Notes under the pieces: generated by a model | What the model was told of the DNA's origin: nothing | What the model saw: only the letters and a program-made list of their open reading frames with translations | The model's database searches: none | Source of the DNA: Aedoeadaptatus coli | GTDB taxonomy: Bacteria; Bacillota; Clostridia; Tissierellales; Peptoniphilaceae | Length of the DNA: 64,000 bases | Assembly: GCF_900343085.1 (NCBI RefSeq) | Contig: NZ_OPYI01000002.1 | Location: 98,919 to 162,918, forward strand | Direction of reading: 5' to 3' | Shown here: positions 42,210-49,643 of the stretch, piece after piece | Layout: every line of letters starts with the position of its first letter | How positions within the stretch are numbered: the first letter of the stretch is position 1 | Made by a program: the position numbers and the translations under genes

Positions 42210-44186
42210 TCAATCCTTCATGTAAAAACTACTTTCAAAGCCGGCGCCTCGTAAAATCAATCCGGGAGCCCACGCAATCGGCCGTGAAAGAACCTCGTTC
42301 ACCTCTTCCAAAGTAATATCTTGACGGGCCTCCATCACCACCTCGTCGTGAATGTGCATGACGACTGGATCTAAAGGATACTCCTTAGCTAAGTTCATAA
42401 GGGTTTCAGCTAAGCAGTCTCGAGCGATGGCCTGTACGACATTTTCCGTTAATTTTCCTCCATAGGTTGATTCCTTGGTGAATTTACGGTTGGCCCCAAT
42501 TCCCATAAAATGGACGGCCATTTTCCCGAATTTGTTTTCCTTAAGCTCCGGCTCAGGGTAATACAGGCTTCTGCCAGACGGAAGCTTAATGGTTAGAAAA
42601 GTTAAGCCATAGTCCGGCGCACACTCTAAGGACAAGTCCAAGCACCTAACACGTCTTTGCTCTCCATACTCAACAACACTTACCGCTGCATTTTCTAGGG
42701 CGTACCAAAACTTAACAATATTCCGGTTGGCTTGTCTCCATCGATCCTTAATATCCTCCAGCTCCTGGTCATCTAAGCCCATCCGATCCGCCCCCATGGC
42801 CTTTAGCGCGCCGACGCCACCCTGATAGCCTAAGGCGAGGGTGGCCACCTTGCCCTTTTGCCGCAGGGCATATTCCGGATTGCCCTTGGCGATCGTGTCG
42901 ATAGGCACCCCAAACATTTGAGAAGCCGTGGCCTCGTAAATCTTGCCGTGCGTGGCAAACACGTGGTTCACCCAATCCTCCCCGGCAAGCCAGGCAATCA
43001 CCCTAGCTTCGATGGCCGAGTAGTCCGACACGATAAACTTTTTTCCTTCCCGAGGAATAAAGGCCGTGCGAATAAGCTGGGAGATGGTATCCGTGGCATT
43101 GCCGAAAAGCAACTCCAAAAGACCCTTGTCTTTGGCCTTGACCAGGTCCCTAGCTAACTCCAGATTTTTAATGTAGTTCCTAGGGAGGTTTTGGACCTGG
43201 ACTAACCGTCCGGCCCATCTCCCTGTCCTGTTGGCCCCGTAGCATTGGAGGAGGCCCCGGACCCGGTGGTCCTCACAAGCACACGTCTCCATTGCCGTGT
43301 ACTTTTTAACACTGGTCTTAGAGAGTTCCTGCCTTAGTTCCAAAAATTCCCGGACTTCCGAAGCCAGATCCTTTTCCAGAAGGTCCGCCACAGTATCCTT
43401 GCGAACATTGTCCACTTCCGGAATATAGCCTTGAAGCCATGGGAGGATTTGAGCCACGGAATTTGGATTGGCCAGGCCGGAGATTTCCTTTGCGCGAGCC
43501 GTCTGTTCTTCAGTCAATCGGTCGTCGATATCCAAAGCACCTTCCACCAGGTCAAAGTCCACCTCTACCCCCAAAGCGTTGGCCTCGTCCGATAGAGCCC
43601 AGATAAATTGTTCCCTGTCCGGGACAGGAAAAGCCTCAAGTCTTCGGTAGATCTCCACTTCCGTGACAACGTCTTGTTTGCAGTAGTCCTTAAAAAGAGC
43701 CCACTTGTCCGGATCATGGGCGGGGAGATTGCGCGTTCTGCCCCCGTTGGTTTTTGTCGGGGCACAGGGAACACAAAAGTAGCGGATCAAGGCCTTACCT
43801 GTCCTTAGTTTTTGTTTGTCCTCCGGTAGCTTTAAAGCCTCTCCGGTCGCAGCTAAGCCGGCAGGATAGCCCAGATACATGGCGTGGTGCATGGTGCAAC
43901 TCCAGGCCGTCCGGTCCCCTACTTCCAAGCCAAAAGCCTCTAGGCAGTTGTACTCAAAGGCCGCATTGTAGGCGTGCTTGGTAACCCGGTCATCGGCTAG
44001 AGCCTCAATGACCACCTTGGGTATGGACTCACAATTGGTCAAGTCCACAATCTCCACCGGCCCGAAGTCCATCGAGTAGGCAAACAATAAAACTTCAAAA
44101 GCCGGGTCCCGGCAGTACTTGTAGAGGCCGGCCTTGCCGATATCTACCGGGCTGTATGTTTCGATATCTATAGATAGATGCTTCAC
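42210..44186 (-). CDS. Phage DNA polymerase, family A
   Basis: A 658-residue polymerase. N-terminal 3'-5' exonuclease domain with motif I SIDIETYSP; polymerase motif A FIVSDYSAIEARVIAWL, motif B region around RQKGKVATLALGYQGGVGA, motif C VVMHIHDEVVME. No 5'-3' exonuclease domain, so it is a replicative phage enzyme unlike host PolA at 55411-58047. Confidence 0.95.
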   Translation of the reverse strand: MKHLSIDIETYSPVDIGKAGLYKYCRDPAFEVLLFAYSMDFGPVEIVDLTNCESIPKVVIEALADDRVTKHAYNAAFEYNCLEAFGLEVGDRTAWSCTMHHAMYLGYPAGLAATGEALKLPEDKQKLRTGKALIRYFCVPCAPTKTNGGRTRNLPAHDPDKWALFKDYCKQDVVTEVEIYRRLEAFPVPDREQFIWALSDEANALGVEVDFDLVEGALDIDDRLTEEQTARAKEISGLANPNSVAQILPWLQGYIPEVDNVRKDTVADLLEKDLASEVREFLELRQELSKTSVKKYTAMETCACEDHRVRGLLQCYGANRTGRWAGRLVQVQNLPRNYIKNLELARDLVKAKDKGLLELLFGNATDTISQLIRTAFIPREGKKFIVSDYSAIEARVIAWLAGEDWVNHVFATHGKIYEATASQMFGVPIDTIAKGNPEYALRQKGKVATLALGYQGGVGALKAMGADRMGLDDQELEDIKDRWRQANRNIVKFWYALENAAVSVVEYGEQRRVRCLDLSLECAPDYGLTFLTIKLPSGRSLYYPEPELKENKFGKMAVHFMGIGANRKFTKESTYGGKLTENVVQAIARDCLAETLMNLAKEYPLDPVVMHIHDEVVMEARQDITLEEVNEVLSRPIAWAPGLILRGAGFESSFYMKD

Positions 44187-44237
44187 AGTTTCACCCTTTC
44201 CTAAAATAAAGGGGGCCGTGATTAACGACCCCGTAAC

Positions 44238-44822
44238 TTAAAACGGCATACCGGTTAATGGATCCACCCCGCCCATTTCTGTAGCCGTTTCCTCGGGCTC
44301 TGCCACGGCCGTAAACGCTTTATTGGCGTCAAACTTGTAACCCAACGGCTCGTCATCTTTTACCTTTTGAAGGCCGTTTAGCCCGAAGCCGATGCCCCTG
44401 GATTGATTGTTGTAGGCATAAATGGAGATTGCTACATGGGCCCAGCAACCGGAATAAACTTGCGAGCGATCCATAATAGGCTGCACCCTGCGATCCATAA
44501 TAGCGGGCGGATACTTGACATTCGCCGATGCCGTAAAAACCCAATGTCCCTTACATTCAGGGCCATACTCGGAGCCCCCCGGAGAAAAACCGTCTCCATC
44601 GTGAATGGGAAGCTTCGGCTGGGCGATCCCCTTAAGCTTGTCATCTTGGTTGGCCGCAATTTCGGCTTTAATGGCATCCATTAAAGCCTTATAGCCTTGC
44701 GTGTCGGATTTCGGCAGTAAACAGGTGACCGAAAACTTCTCGTCCCCTTGCGGTGTCACCTTTGGTTCGAAAACATTCACGTAAGACAAACGTACTAAAC
44801 TTGTGGTAAATTCTTGTGCCAT
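44238..44822 (-). CDS. DUF2815 ssDNA-binding protein
   Basis: About 194 residues from ATG 44822 (AAGGAGG upstream). The FTTSLVRLSYVNVFEPK start, the FSVTCLLPKSDTQGY segment and a C-terminal acidic tail (EPEETATEMGG, DPLTGMPF) fit phage DUF2815, an OB-fold single-strand binding protein. It lies with polymerase and Cas4-like DUF2800 genes. Confidence 0.9.
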   Translation of the reverse strand: MAQEFTTSLVRLSYVNVFEPKVTPQGDEKFSVTCLLPKSDTQGYKALMDAIKAEIAANQDDKLKGIAQPKLPIHDGDGFSPGGSEYGPECKGHWVFTASANVKYPPAIMDRRVQPIMDRSQVYSGCWAHVAISIYAYNNQSRGIGFGLNGLQKVKDDEPLGYKFDANKAFTAVAEPEETATEMGGVDPLTGMPF

Positions 44823-44849
44823 AATAGGCCTCCTTTTCATCTGTAAAAT

Positions 44850-46004
44850 TTAAACTTCCTTAAAGCCCATATCTTTCACATAAGGCTTTCGTTTATCGCT
44901 TTCTTCCACCAGCGTCGGCTTGCCTTGAGGCTTGACGATCTCCTCGCCCAGAATGTCGGAAAATTCCTTTTTACCGACAAGTTTTTCCAGCCTGGAGAGA
45001 CTTAAAGCCTTGCGCTCATAGAGAATCGCCTCGTCATACCCTTTGGCTTCCAACATGCCCATGGCCCGGTCTTGATCCTTAAACTTCCGAATTGACCGTC
45101 CTTCTACGGCCTTAAAGCCGGGAACCTCTTCGCCATTGAGGATGGTAGAGAGTGCCTCCTCTTCCAGATCCTTAATCCATTCCACCAGCCCTTTTGCTTC
45201 CAAAAGGTACTTGGATAAAGCTTCGTTGGATACCAGAGACGAATCCTCACCCATATGGGGCTTTAACTCCTCCACCTTCTCAAACATGGTTTTGGCCCTT
45301 TCAGGGCATCTGGACTTGGCACGGCAAAAGCGGCAATGCTCCCCTTGAGATAACGTGTCCGACCCCTCAAAGGCTTCCCTTGCCCGACCTTTAATGCTCC
45401 CGCCCCAAGCCAAGAGATCCGTCGCCGAGATTTCCCAATCCAAAATCGAATCAAGACGGGGTTGTATAATCGTGAGGACGACGCGATCGATCTTGTACAA
45501 GAGAGAATAGGCCTGATAGGCACCCAAGCCGTAAAGCATCAGTTGGGGATTTTCCTCCGGGTTTACAGGAACCCCCTTGCCGTACTTGAGGTCAATAACT
45601 TGGAGCGTGCCGCCGTAAACCATAATGCAGTCACAGGTTCCGAAACCCTCCGGAACCCAAGCGGAAAAATCCACCCGTTCCTCGATACTTACATAAGGAC
45701 TCGACGGATAGACCAGGGCTCGCCGTTTAATCTCGTCGAAATAAACATCCGTGTACTTATCCATCTCCGGAGCCCATGAGGGATCCTGCTTAAAAACCTC
45801 CATGGCGGCGGAAAACTTCTTAGGGCCTATCCCCTTGATAAAATACTTCTGAAGCTTTAACTCCGCCACAGAATGGGCCAGAGTTCCCTCTTTTGCATAA
45901 TCTGATCCCGTGTCCTCAAAGCCCTCTTCCATCACAATGGAGCCTGGGCAGTTAAGCCATCGGTGCGCCCCGGAGGCCGATAACTTGGCGTGTACCTCAG
46001 GCAT
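44850..46004 (-). CDS. DUF2800 Cas4/RecB-like nuclease
   Basis: A 384-residue PD-(D/E)xK nuclease. LSASGAHRWLNCPGS opens the protein; GTCDCIMVYG followed by VIDLKYGKG supplies the active site; three or more cysteines (HCRFCRAKSRCPERAK) look like an iron-sulfur or zinc cluster as in Cas4/AddB. Expected role in phage recombination with the DUF2815 protein. Confidence 0.92.
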   Translation of the reverse strand: MPEVHAKLSASGAHRWLNCPGSIVMEEGFEDTGSDYAKEGTLAHSVAELKLQKYFIKGIGPKKFSAAMEVFKQDPSWAPEMDKYTDVYFDEIKRRALVYPSSPYVSIEERVDFSAWVPEGFGTCDCIMVYGGTLQVIDLKYGKGVPVNPEENPQLMLYGLGAYQAYSLLYKIDRVVLTIIQPRLDSILDWEISATDLLAWGGSIKGRAREAFEGSDTLSQGEHCRFCRAKSRCPERAKTMFEKVEELKPHMGEDSSLVSNEALSKYLLEAKGLVEWIKDLEEEALSTILNGEEVPGFKAVEGRSIRKFKDQDRAMGMLEAKGYDEAILYERKALSLSRLEKLVGKKEFSDILGEEIVKPQGKPTLVEESDKRKPYVKDMGFKEV

Positions 46005-46414
46005 CAGATCGTTCCTCCGATTCCACGTAATTTCAGTACAAAGTCGTTGTATTGCTCTTCCTTAAGCTCTAAAAGACTATTGAGGCCAAAACCGTTAATT
46101 AACCCCTGTAATTCGGCCCGCTTCCCCGCTTGCGCCACTTTGGCGCACGCCAGCTGAATCTGCTCAAAGCTATAGGCCGCTTGTCCGGTGGGCACCGTGG
46201 CTTGAGGTAATTCTTCTGCATTAGGAATACTTTCTTTCTTTCTCGCCGCTACTTCTTCCTTTTTCGCCGGCTTTGCCCTTGATGCCTTCACGTCTTCTAC
46301 AAGTGACGCTGCTTCCTCCGCCGATACGCCTTTAAAATACGCCATCGCTCCGCCGAGCATGGCAATTGCTTCGGTGAGTTGATCCAATCCTTCGATCTTA
46401 ATTGTTACTTCCAT
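46004..46414 (-). CDS. Hypothetical phage early protein, 136 aa
   Basis: A 136-residue protein with a helical N-terminus, Lys/Ala/Glu-rich middle and a C-terminal domain (SFEQIQLACAKVAQAGKRAELQ) found in early proteins of Clostridia phages next to DUF2800 genes. No function known. Its stop overlaps the DUF2800 start by 1 bp. Confidence 0.75.
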   Translation of the reverse strand: MEVTIKIEGLDQLTEAIAMLGGAMAYFKGVSAEEAASLVEDVKASRAKPAKKEEVAARKKESIPNAEELPQATVPTGQAAYSFEQIQLACAKVAQAGKRAELQGLINGFGLNSLLELKEEQYNDFVLKLRGIGGTI

Positions 46415-46658
46415 ACATAGCCCTCCTTACGGACCCTTTATTTCTAAGGTTCCTTTCATGATGAATCTCCTCTTGCCGTACAGTCACCAATTCGTGGATC
46501 TCTCTTTCGATTGTTTCAATCCTCTCGTCAAGCTGACTGTTCAATCGCTTAAGTCGCTCTTCCTGTTTCCAAGCGTCATTTTGAATCGCGTAAAGCTCTT
46601 TGAGTTCTGCATCCTTTTCATGGAGTAATTCCAGTATTGATTTACCATCTACTGACAT
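46398..46658 (-). CDS. Hypothetical coiled-coil phage protein, 86 aa
   Basis: An 86-residue protein, almost wholly charged heptad-like helix (LHEKDAELKELY, RLKRLNSQLDERIETIEREI). GGGAGGTGC is its ribosome site. The plus-strand promoter for a small RNA overlaps its start codon. Function unknown. Confidence 0.75.
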   Translation of the reverse strand: MSVDGKSILELLHEKDAELKELYAIQNDAWKQEERLKRLNSQLDERIETIEREIHELVTVRQEEIHHERNLRNKGSVRRAMYGSNN

Positions 46659-46680
46659 TTAGCACCTCCCGTGCTATACT
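46652..46680 (+). promoter_or_regulatory. Plus-strand promoter for a putative small RNA
   Basis: CTGACA, 17-bp spacer, TATACT with extended TGC in front of the -10. It points away from the minus-strand early genes. The -35 covers the start codon of the 86-aa gene. Confidence 0.75.
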
Positions 46681-46685
46681 AGTGG

Positions 46686-46737
46686 TGAGTTATTCTTTCT
46701 TAGTCCTGCACCGGTTGCCGCTGGTGCGGGGCTTTTT
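46686..46737 (+). ncRNA. Putative short phage RNA with its own promoter and terminator
   Basis: The promoter above would start transcription near 46686. A 10-bp stem (CCTGCACCGG/CTGGTGCGGG, 6-nt loop, 46705-46730) followed by GCTTTTT would end it near 46737, giving about 52 nt. It has no credible ORF. It is antisense to the 3' end of the 54-aa gene at 46700-46864. It could be a regulator of the early operon or a type I-like antisense RNA. Confidence 0.55.
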
Positions 46738-46864
46738 CTTTCTCTAGTAACTCGTTCCAAAACTTCTCCGCCATAAACGCCAGGAAGCGCTCCTTGGCGT
46801 ATCGCCGGCGGATATCGTCCACGCTCGTCGTGCCGATCGCATCAAGCGTCCCCTCTTGCTTCAT
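46700..46864 (-). CDS. Hypothetical phage protein, 54 aa
   Basis: ATG 46864 preceded by GGGACGGAGG, stop TAA 46700. A helical, charged 54-residue protein (RRRYAKERFLAFMAEKFWNELL). It overlaps the end of the preceding gene by 23 bp, as is usual in this operon. Its last 38 bp are covered by the plus-strand RNA. Confidence 0.55.
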   Translation of the reverse strand: MKQEGTLDAIGTTSVDDIRRRYAKERFLAFMAEKFWNELLEKEKAPHQRQPVQD

Positions 46865-47270
46865 CCTCCGTCCCTTCTAAAAATTCATCAGTCAGCGCCC
46901 GGATTTCAGCCACCGCCGCCCTTCGCTTTTCCTGCGCCGCTTCGCCTTCGCGAATGGCTGCGTCATAATCCATCACATCGCGATACAGATCTTTCAACCT
47001 TCTGGCGAGGCTGTCACCCTCGACCACGACCTTCATCGGCTCCGAATCGTCATCGGTCTCAAGTGCCTCGACCACAGTCGTTTCGCGGTACAAGTCATTT
47101 TTCAGCACCGTTTCCTTCGTTCCGTCGTCGAGATGCATCAGATAAAATCGGCCATAATCCCCGGAGATCACGCCTTCGTGCGATGTCTCTTTCCTTTTAC
47201 CTGCATTACACGTCACCCTATAGCGTTGGCCCAACTCGAGTGGAGTCGGCAATAGCTTCGATTCATTCAT
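46842..47270 (-). CDS. Hypothetical phage protein, 142 aa
   Basis: A 142-residue acidic protein. The N-half looks like a small beta domain (RYRVTCNAGKRKETSHEGVI, YGRFYLMHLDDGTKETVLK), the C-half a charged helix. Similar early proteins occur in phages; function unknown. Confidence 0.7.
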   Translation of the reverse strand: MNESKLLPTPLELGQRYRVTCNAGKRKETSHEGVISGDYGRFYLMHLDDGTKETVLKNDLYRETTVVEALETDDDSEPMKVVVEGDSLARRLKDLYRDVMDYDAAIREGEAAQEKRRAAVAEIRALTDEFLEGTEDEARGDA

Positions 47271-47484
47271 AGGGATACTCCCCTAACTGTCGGCTGTATT
47301 CCACCGCCCACTCGGACTTGCCGTCGAGTTGGGTGACACATGCGCCTTCGGCGATGGAGTCCAACACCGGATAAAGCAGCATCGCGATAAACACAGCCAC
47401 ACCGATAATCGCCGTGGCCGCCCACCGGCGCCGCCGTACATACTTTGCGTCCATCAACATGGGACGCACCTTCCGTTTCGCCAT
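47263..47484 (-). CDS. Small phage membrane protein, 73 aa
   Basis: From ATG 47484 (GGAGG upstream). Basic N-terminus (KRKVRPMLMDAKYVRRRRW), one membrane helix (about residues 22-40) and a short outside tail with one cysteine. Function unknown. Confidence 0.65.
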   Translation of the reverse strand: MAKRKVRPMLMDAKYVRRRRWAATAIIGVAVFIAMLLYPVLDSIAEGACVTQLDGKSEWAVEYSRQLGEYPYE

Positions 47485-47502
47485 ACCACGCCTCCCATAC
47501 AC

Positions 47503-47703
47503 CTAATCCAACTCGTCCTTCACAATTTCTGTTCGTGCGAGCCCCTTCTTAATGAATAACTCCGCCAGATCCTTCAGAGACCATCCCGAAGCGGCACTCA
47601 AATCCTTTAGATCGGCGATCACGTCCCGATCAATCCAAACGGCAGACACGCCACCCTTACTCCGATCAGCAACCTTCCGTTTAATTTCAATCTTGCAATC
47701 CAT
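47503..47703 (-). CDS. Putative ribbon-helix-helix-like phage protein, 66 aa
   Basis: A 66-residue protein (GGVSAVWIDRDVIADLKDLSAASGWSL) that resembles short CopG/Arc-type regulators: a beta strand followed by two helices. TAGGAGG is its ribosome site. A plus-strand extended -10 promoter lies 20 bp upstream of its start. DNA binding is inferred. Confidence 0.6.
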   Translation of the reverse strand: MDCKIEIKRKVADRSKGGVSAVWIDRDVIADLKDLSAASGWSLKDLAELFIKKGLARTEIVKDELD

Positions 47704-47722
47704 AAAAACCTCCTAAACATTT

Positions 47723-47749
47723 GCTATAATCACCTCGAAAGGAAGTGAC
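47723..47749 (+). promoter_or_regulatory. Plus-strand extended -10 promoter and leader module (copy 1)
   Basis: TGCTATAAT followed by a short leader and GGAAGTGA ribosome site. It is identical to 48859-48885 except at one base. No -35 is visible; the TG extension should compensate. Confidence 0.65.
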
Positions 47750-47752
47750 TAC

Positions 47753-48100
47753 ATGAACCATAGAGAAATCGACCTAACCAATAGACAAATACAAATCTTG
47801 AAATACTATTCAAAACACCCGGACGACCTCATCGGAGACCATGCACAGAGCGATATAGATAAATTAGTATCTCTGGAATTGCTCAGTATCTCCAACCAAA
47901 CAGAAATTGATACCGATATCTACTTAAAACATTATTACGACCCATATTATGAAATTCAGCCGCAACTTTTTGCGCTTACCATCAACGGAGAAATGTTCTT
48001 AGATCACCATAGAAAAGACCTCATCAGGACCTATCTCCCCATAACCATTTCAATACTGGCCCTCGCCATTTCCGTCATAAGTCTTATAAAAGCATGGTAG
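47753..48100 (+). CDS. Plus-strand phage membrane-anchored protein, 115 aa
   Basis: A 115-residue protein against the direction of the surrounding early genes. The N-terminal region (LTNRQIQILKYYSKHPDD) looks like a winged-helix or helical domain, and the C-terminal 20 residues form one membrane helix (LPITISILALAISVISLI). Own promoter at 47723. Small tail-anchored proteins of this kind in prophages can be superinfection-exclusion or toxin-like proteins; no family is recognised. Confidence 0.7.
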   Translation: MNHREIDLTNRQIQILKYYSKHPDDLIGDHAQSDIDKLVSLELLSISNQTEIDTDIYLKHYYDPYYEIQPQLFALTINGEMFLDHHRKDLIRTYLPITISILALAISVISLIKAW

Positions 48101-48326
48101 CCAAGCCGACACACACGGCAGCTATGGAAATCACCACCGACATCACAAAAGGTAGATTCGACGGGCTCTTCACCGGGACGAAAATAGGCTCCCGCTTTCG
48201 CTTATCAACGACCAGATCCACCGCTTCAAATCCCAAACGATCCGCCAATTCCTTGTAATTAACGGCTTCAGGATCCACCCTGGAACCGGATTCAAAAATC
48301 ACAGTTAACTTATTCATCTTTGCCAT
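48084..48326 (-). CDS. Small tail-anchored phage protein, 80 aa
   Basis: An 80-residue protein with a soluble N-half (LTVIFESGSRVDPEAVNYKE) and a C-terminal membrane helix (VMSVVISIAAVCVGLATML). Its 3' end overlaps the convergent plus-strand gene by 17 bp. Function unknown. Confidence 0.65.
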   Translation of the reverse strand: MAKMNKLTVIFESGSRVDPEAVNYKELADRLGFEAVDLVVDKRKREPIFVPVKSPSNLPFVMSVVISIAAVCVGLATMLL

Positions 48327-48557
48327 TTAATCCCCCGTTTCCAAAGTCGCTAAATAATGAGCTTCCTGCAATAACACTAAATCCATAATTTTAACTACAT
48401 CCCAATACGCCGACGCCAATTCCTCGTTCTCTTCATAAGGGAGCGAGGAATTTAACTTTTCAATAAATTCGGACTTCTGCGTCTGCAAAAGCGCGAACCG
48501 CTTGCGAGATAACTCAATAGCATGTGGGTTACGTTTATTTTCCGTCACTGAATCCAC
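48327..48557 (-). CDS. Hypothetical phage protein, 76 aa
   Basis: A 76-residue helical, acidic protein; overlaps the 111-aa gene by 23 bp and abuts the 80-aa gene. No family recognised. Confidence 0.65.
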   Translation of the reverse strand: MDSVTENKRNPHAIELSRKRFALLQTQKSEFIEKLNSSLPYEENEELASAYWDVVKIMDLVLLQEAHYLATLETGD

Positions 48558-48840
48558 CTTCTTTTGCCTTTTTTAAAGCTTCATACAGCCCATCTATCAG
48601 CGTATCTATATCCGCCGAATCAGAACTTAGATCTTCAAGGAAATCCGGCGAGAAAATTCGTCCATATAAACGCTCTAAATATGGATCTAAAAGCTCTGAA
48701 AAATCCGGATGCTGAAACGCCAAAAAGACCAATAGGATTCTTAGGCCCTGTCGCCTAAGCACCTCTTGCCGCTCCCCCCTATGATCCATAGCGTGGAGCA
48801 GCTTTTTTATTTCCCGTAATTCGTTGAGTACATCTTCCAT
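48535..48840 (-). CDS. Hypothetical phage protein, 101 aa, with MEDVLNELREIKKLL start
   Basis: From ATG 48840 (GAGGTGCCT upstream); an in-frame upstream ATG at 48870 would cross the plus-strand promoter. N-terminal amphipathic helix MEDVLNELREIKKLLHAMDH, then a hydrophobic segment (ILLVFLAFQHP) and an acidic end. The first 15 residues and the 5' DNA are repeated in the small ORF at 49081-49227. Confidence 0.65.
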   Translation of the reverse strand: MEDVLNELREIKKLLHAMDHRGERQEVLRRQGLRILLVFLAFQHPDFSELLDPYLERLYGRIFSPDFLEDLSSDSADIDTLIDGLYEALKKAKEGGFSDGK

Positions 48841-48857
48841 AGGCACCTCTTTTCTTT
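48795..48857. repeat. 63-bp direct repeat, copy 1
   Basis: Nearly identical to 49182-49244 (a few substitutions, one small indel allowed). It covers the ribosome site and first codons of two small minus-strand genes, pointing to a duplicated gene start. Confidence 0.85.
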
Positions 48858-48858
48858 C

Positions 48859-48886
48859 TGCTATAATCACCTCGAAAGGAGGTGAA
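48859..48886 (+). promoter_or_regulatory. Plus-strand extended -10 promoter and leader module (copy 2)
   Basis: TGCTATAAT, short leader, AAAGGAGGTGA. Repeats the 27-bp module at 47723-47749 with one base changed. It lies 19 bp from the start of the divergent minus-strand gene. Confidence 0.65.
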
Positions 48887-48889
48887 AAA

Positions 48890-49141
48890 GTGAATAAAAT
48901 AACTGAAGTTCAAATCAAACAAGCAATAGAATCTTTTAGCGTAGAAGATTTCTGCGTTCGAGACAGAGTAGCCAAAACCTTGCAAAAGTATGCTTCGGAA
49001 GACGACCCCACAAAAATTGACACTGAGGGGCAACTTCTTTCAGTTTTAGAGCTTACTACTTCGTTTACTAAAGAACTCGTCTACTCCACGCTTTGCAAAT
49101 TACTCATCACAGACGACACCGATTCTACGAAGTCTGAATAA
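48890..49141 (+). CDS. Plus-strand hypothetical phage protein, 83 aa
   Basis: GTG start at 48890 with AAAGGAGGTGA 4-5 bp upstream. An 83-residue helical, acidic protein (ITEVQIKQAIESFSVEDF). It has a strong own terminator at 49156-49196. No family recognised. It shares its promoter module with the 115-aa plus-strand gene. Confidence 0.7.
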   Translation: MNKITEVQIKQAIESFSVEDFCVRDRVAKTLQKYASEDDPTKIDTEGQLLSVLELTTSFTKELVYSTLCKLLITDDTDSTKSE

Positions 49142-49227
49142 TCTGTATAATTAGCCTGCTCCGTATTTTGAGCAATGATACGGAGCAGCTTTTTTATTTC
49201 CCGCAATTCATTGAGTACGTCTTCCAT
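49081..49227 (-). CDS. Short paralogue of the 101-aa protein, 48 aa
   Basis: ATG 49227 to TAG 49081. Residues 1-15 equal MEDVLNELREIKKLL of the 101-aa protein, then the sequence differs entirely. Its DNA overlaps the plus-strand gene end and terminator, so it may be the remnant of a duplication rather than a working gene. Confidence 0.4.
   Translation of the reverse strand: MEDVLNELREIKKLLRIIAQNTEQANYTDYSDFVESVSSVMSNLQSVE
49156..49196 (+). terminator. Terminator of the plus-strand 83-aa gene
   Basis: Perfect 11-bp stem (CTGCTCCGTAT/ATACGGAGCAG) followed by CTTTTTT, 14 bp after the stop codon. Confidence 0.88.
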
Positions 49228-49244
49228 AGGCACCTCTTTTCTTT
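49182..49244. repeat. 63-bp direct repeat, copy 2
   Basis: Partner of 48795-48857, 387 bp away. The left part doubles as the right arm of the plus-strand terminator. Confidence 0.85.
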
Positions 49245-49288
49245 TTTATGAATGATGTAGAATTAAATTATTGTTGCGTTTCCTCAAC

Positions 49289-49495
49289 TTATTGGCCAAA
49301 AAAAATTTCTTTTGTCTCCAAATCGTTTAAATTGAGTATTGAACGCATGCGATTTACCTCATCCAGAGTGATCGTAATTCTACCACTTAACTTACCATAT
49401 AGATTTTGAGTAGTATAGCCCATCTGGCTAGCTAGCCATTCGACATTATAACCGTTTCTAATAAGAATCGATTTTAATGCCTTGTCATTTATCAT
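49289..49495 (-). CDS. Cro-like HTH regulator
   Basis: A 68-residue helix-turn-helix protein (LIRNGYNVEWLASQMGYTTQNLYGKL), similar to short phage DUF739/Cro proteins. It is divergent from the repressor gene and is the first gene of the leftward lytic transcript, so it probably represses the repressor promoter during lytic growth. Confidence 0.85.
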   Translation of the reverse strand: MINDKALKSILIRNGYNVEWLASQMGYTTQNLYGKLSGRITITLDEVNRMRSILNLNDLETKEIFFGQ

Positions 49496-49514
49496 TTCAC
49501 CACCTCCTTCGTTA

Positions 49515-49622
49515 GTTGAGTATCCTCAACTTTATTACAGTGTACCTTCTCTGTTTCGTATTGTCAACTGAAATATTAATTTTTTCTTTTGTAGGTTGAT
49601 TTTATTCAATTTTCAGTATAAT
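49515..49622. promoter_or_regulatory. Divergent cro/repressor control region
   Basis: Leftward promoter: TTGACA (49562-49567), 17-bp spacer, TACACT (49539-49544). Rightward: TATAAT at 49617-49622 with TTGATT 15 bp upstream. Operator-like sequences: GTTGAGTATCCTCAAC (49515-49530, perfect 6-bp arms) just after the leftward start, and GTTGATTTTATTCAAT (49595-49610) over the rightward -35. A half-site CCTCAAC lies near 49277. Confidence 0.75.
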
Positions 49623-49643
49623 ATAGCGTCAAAGGAGGGCGTT

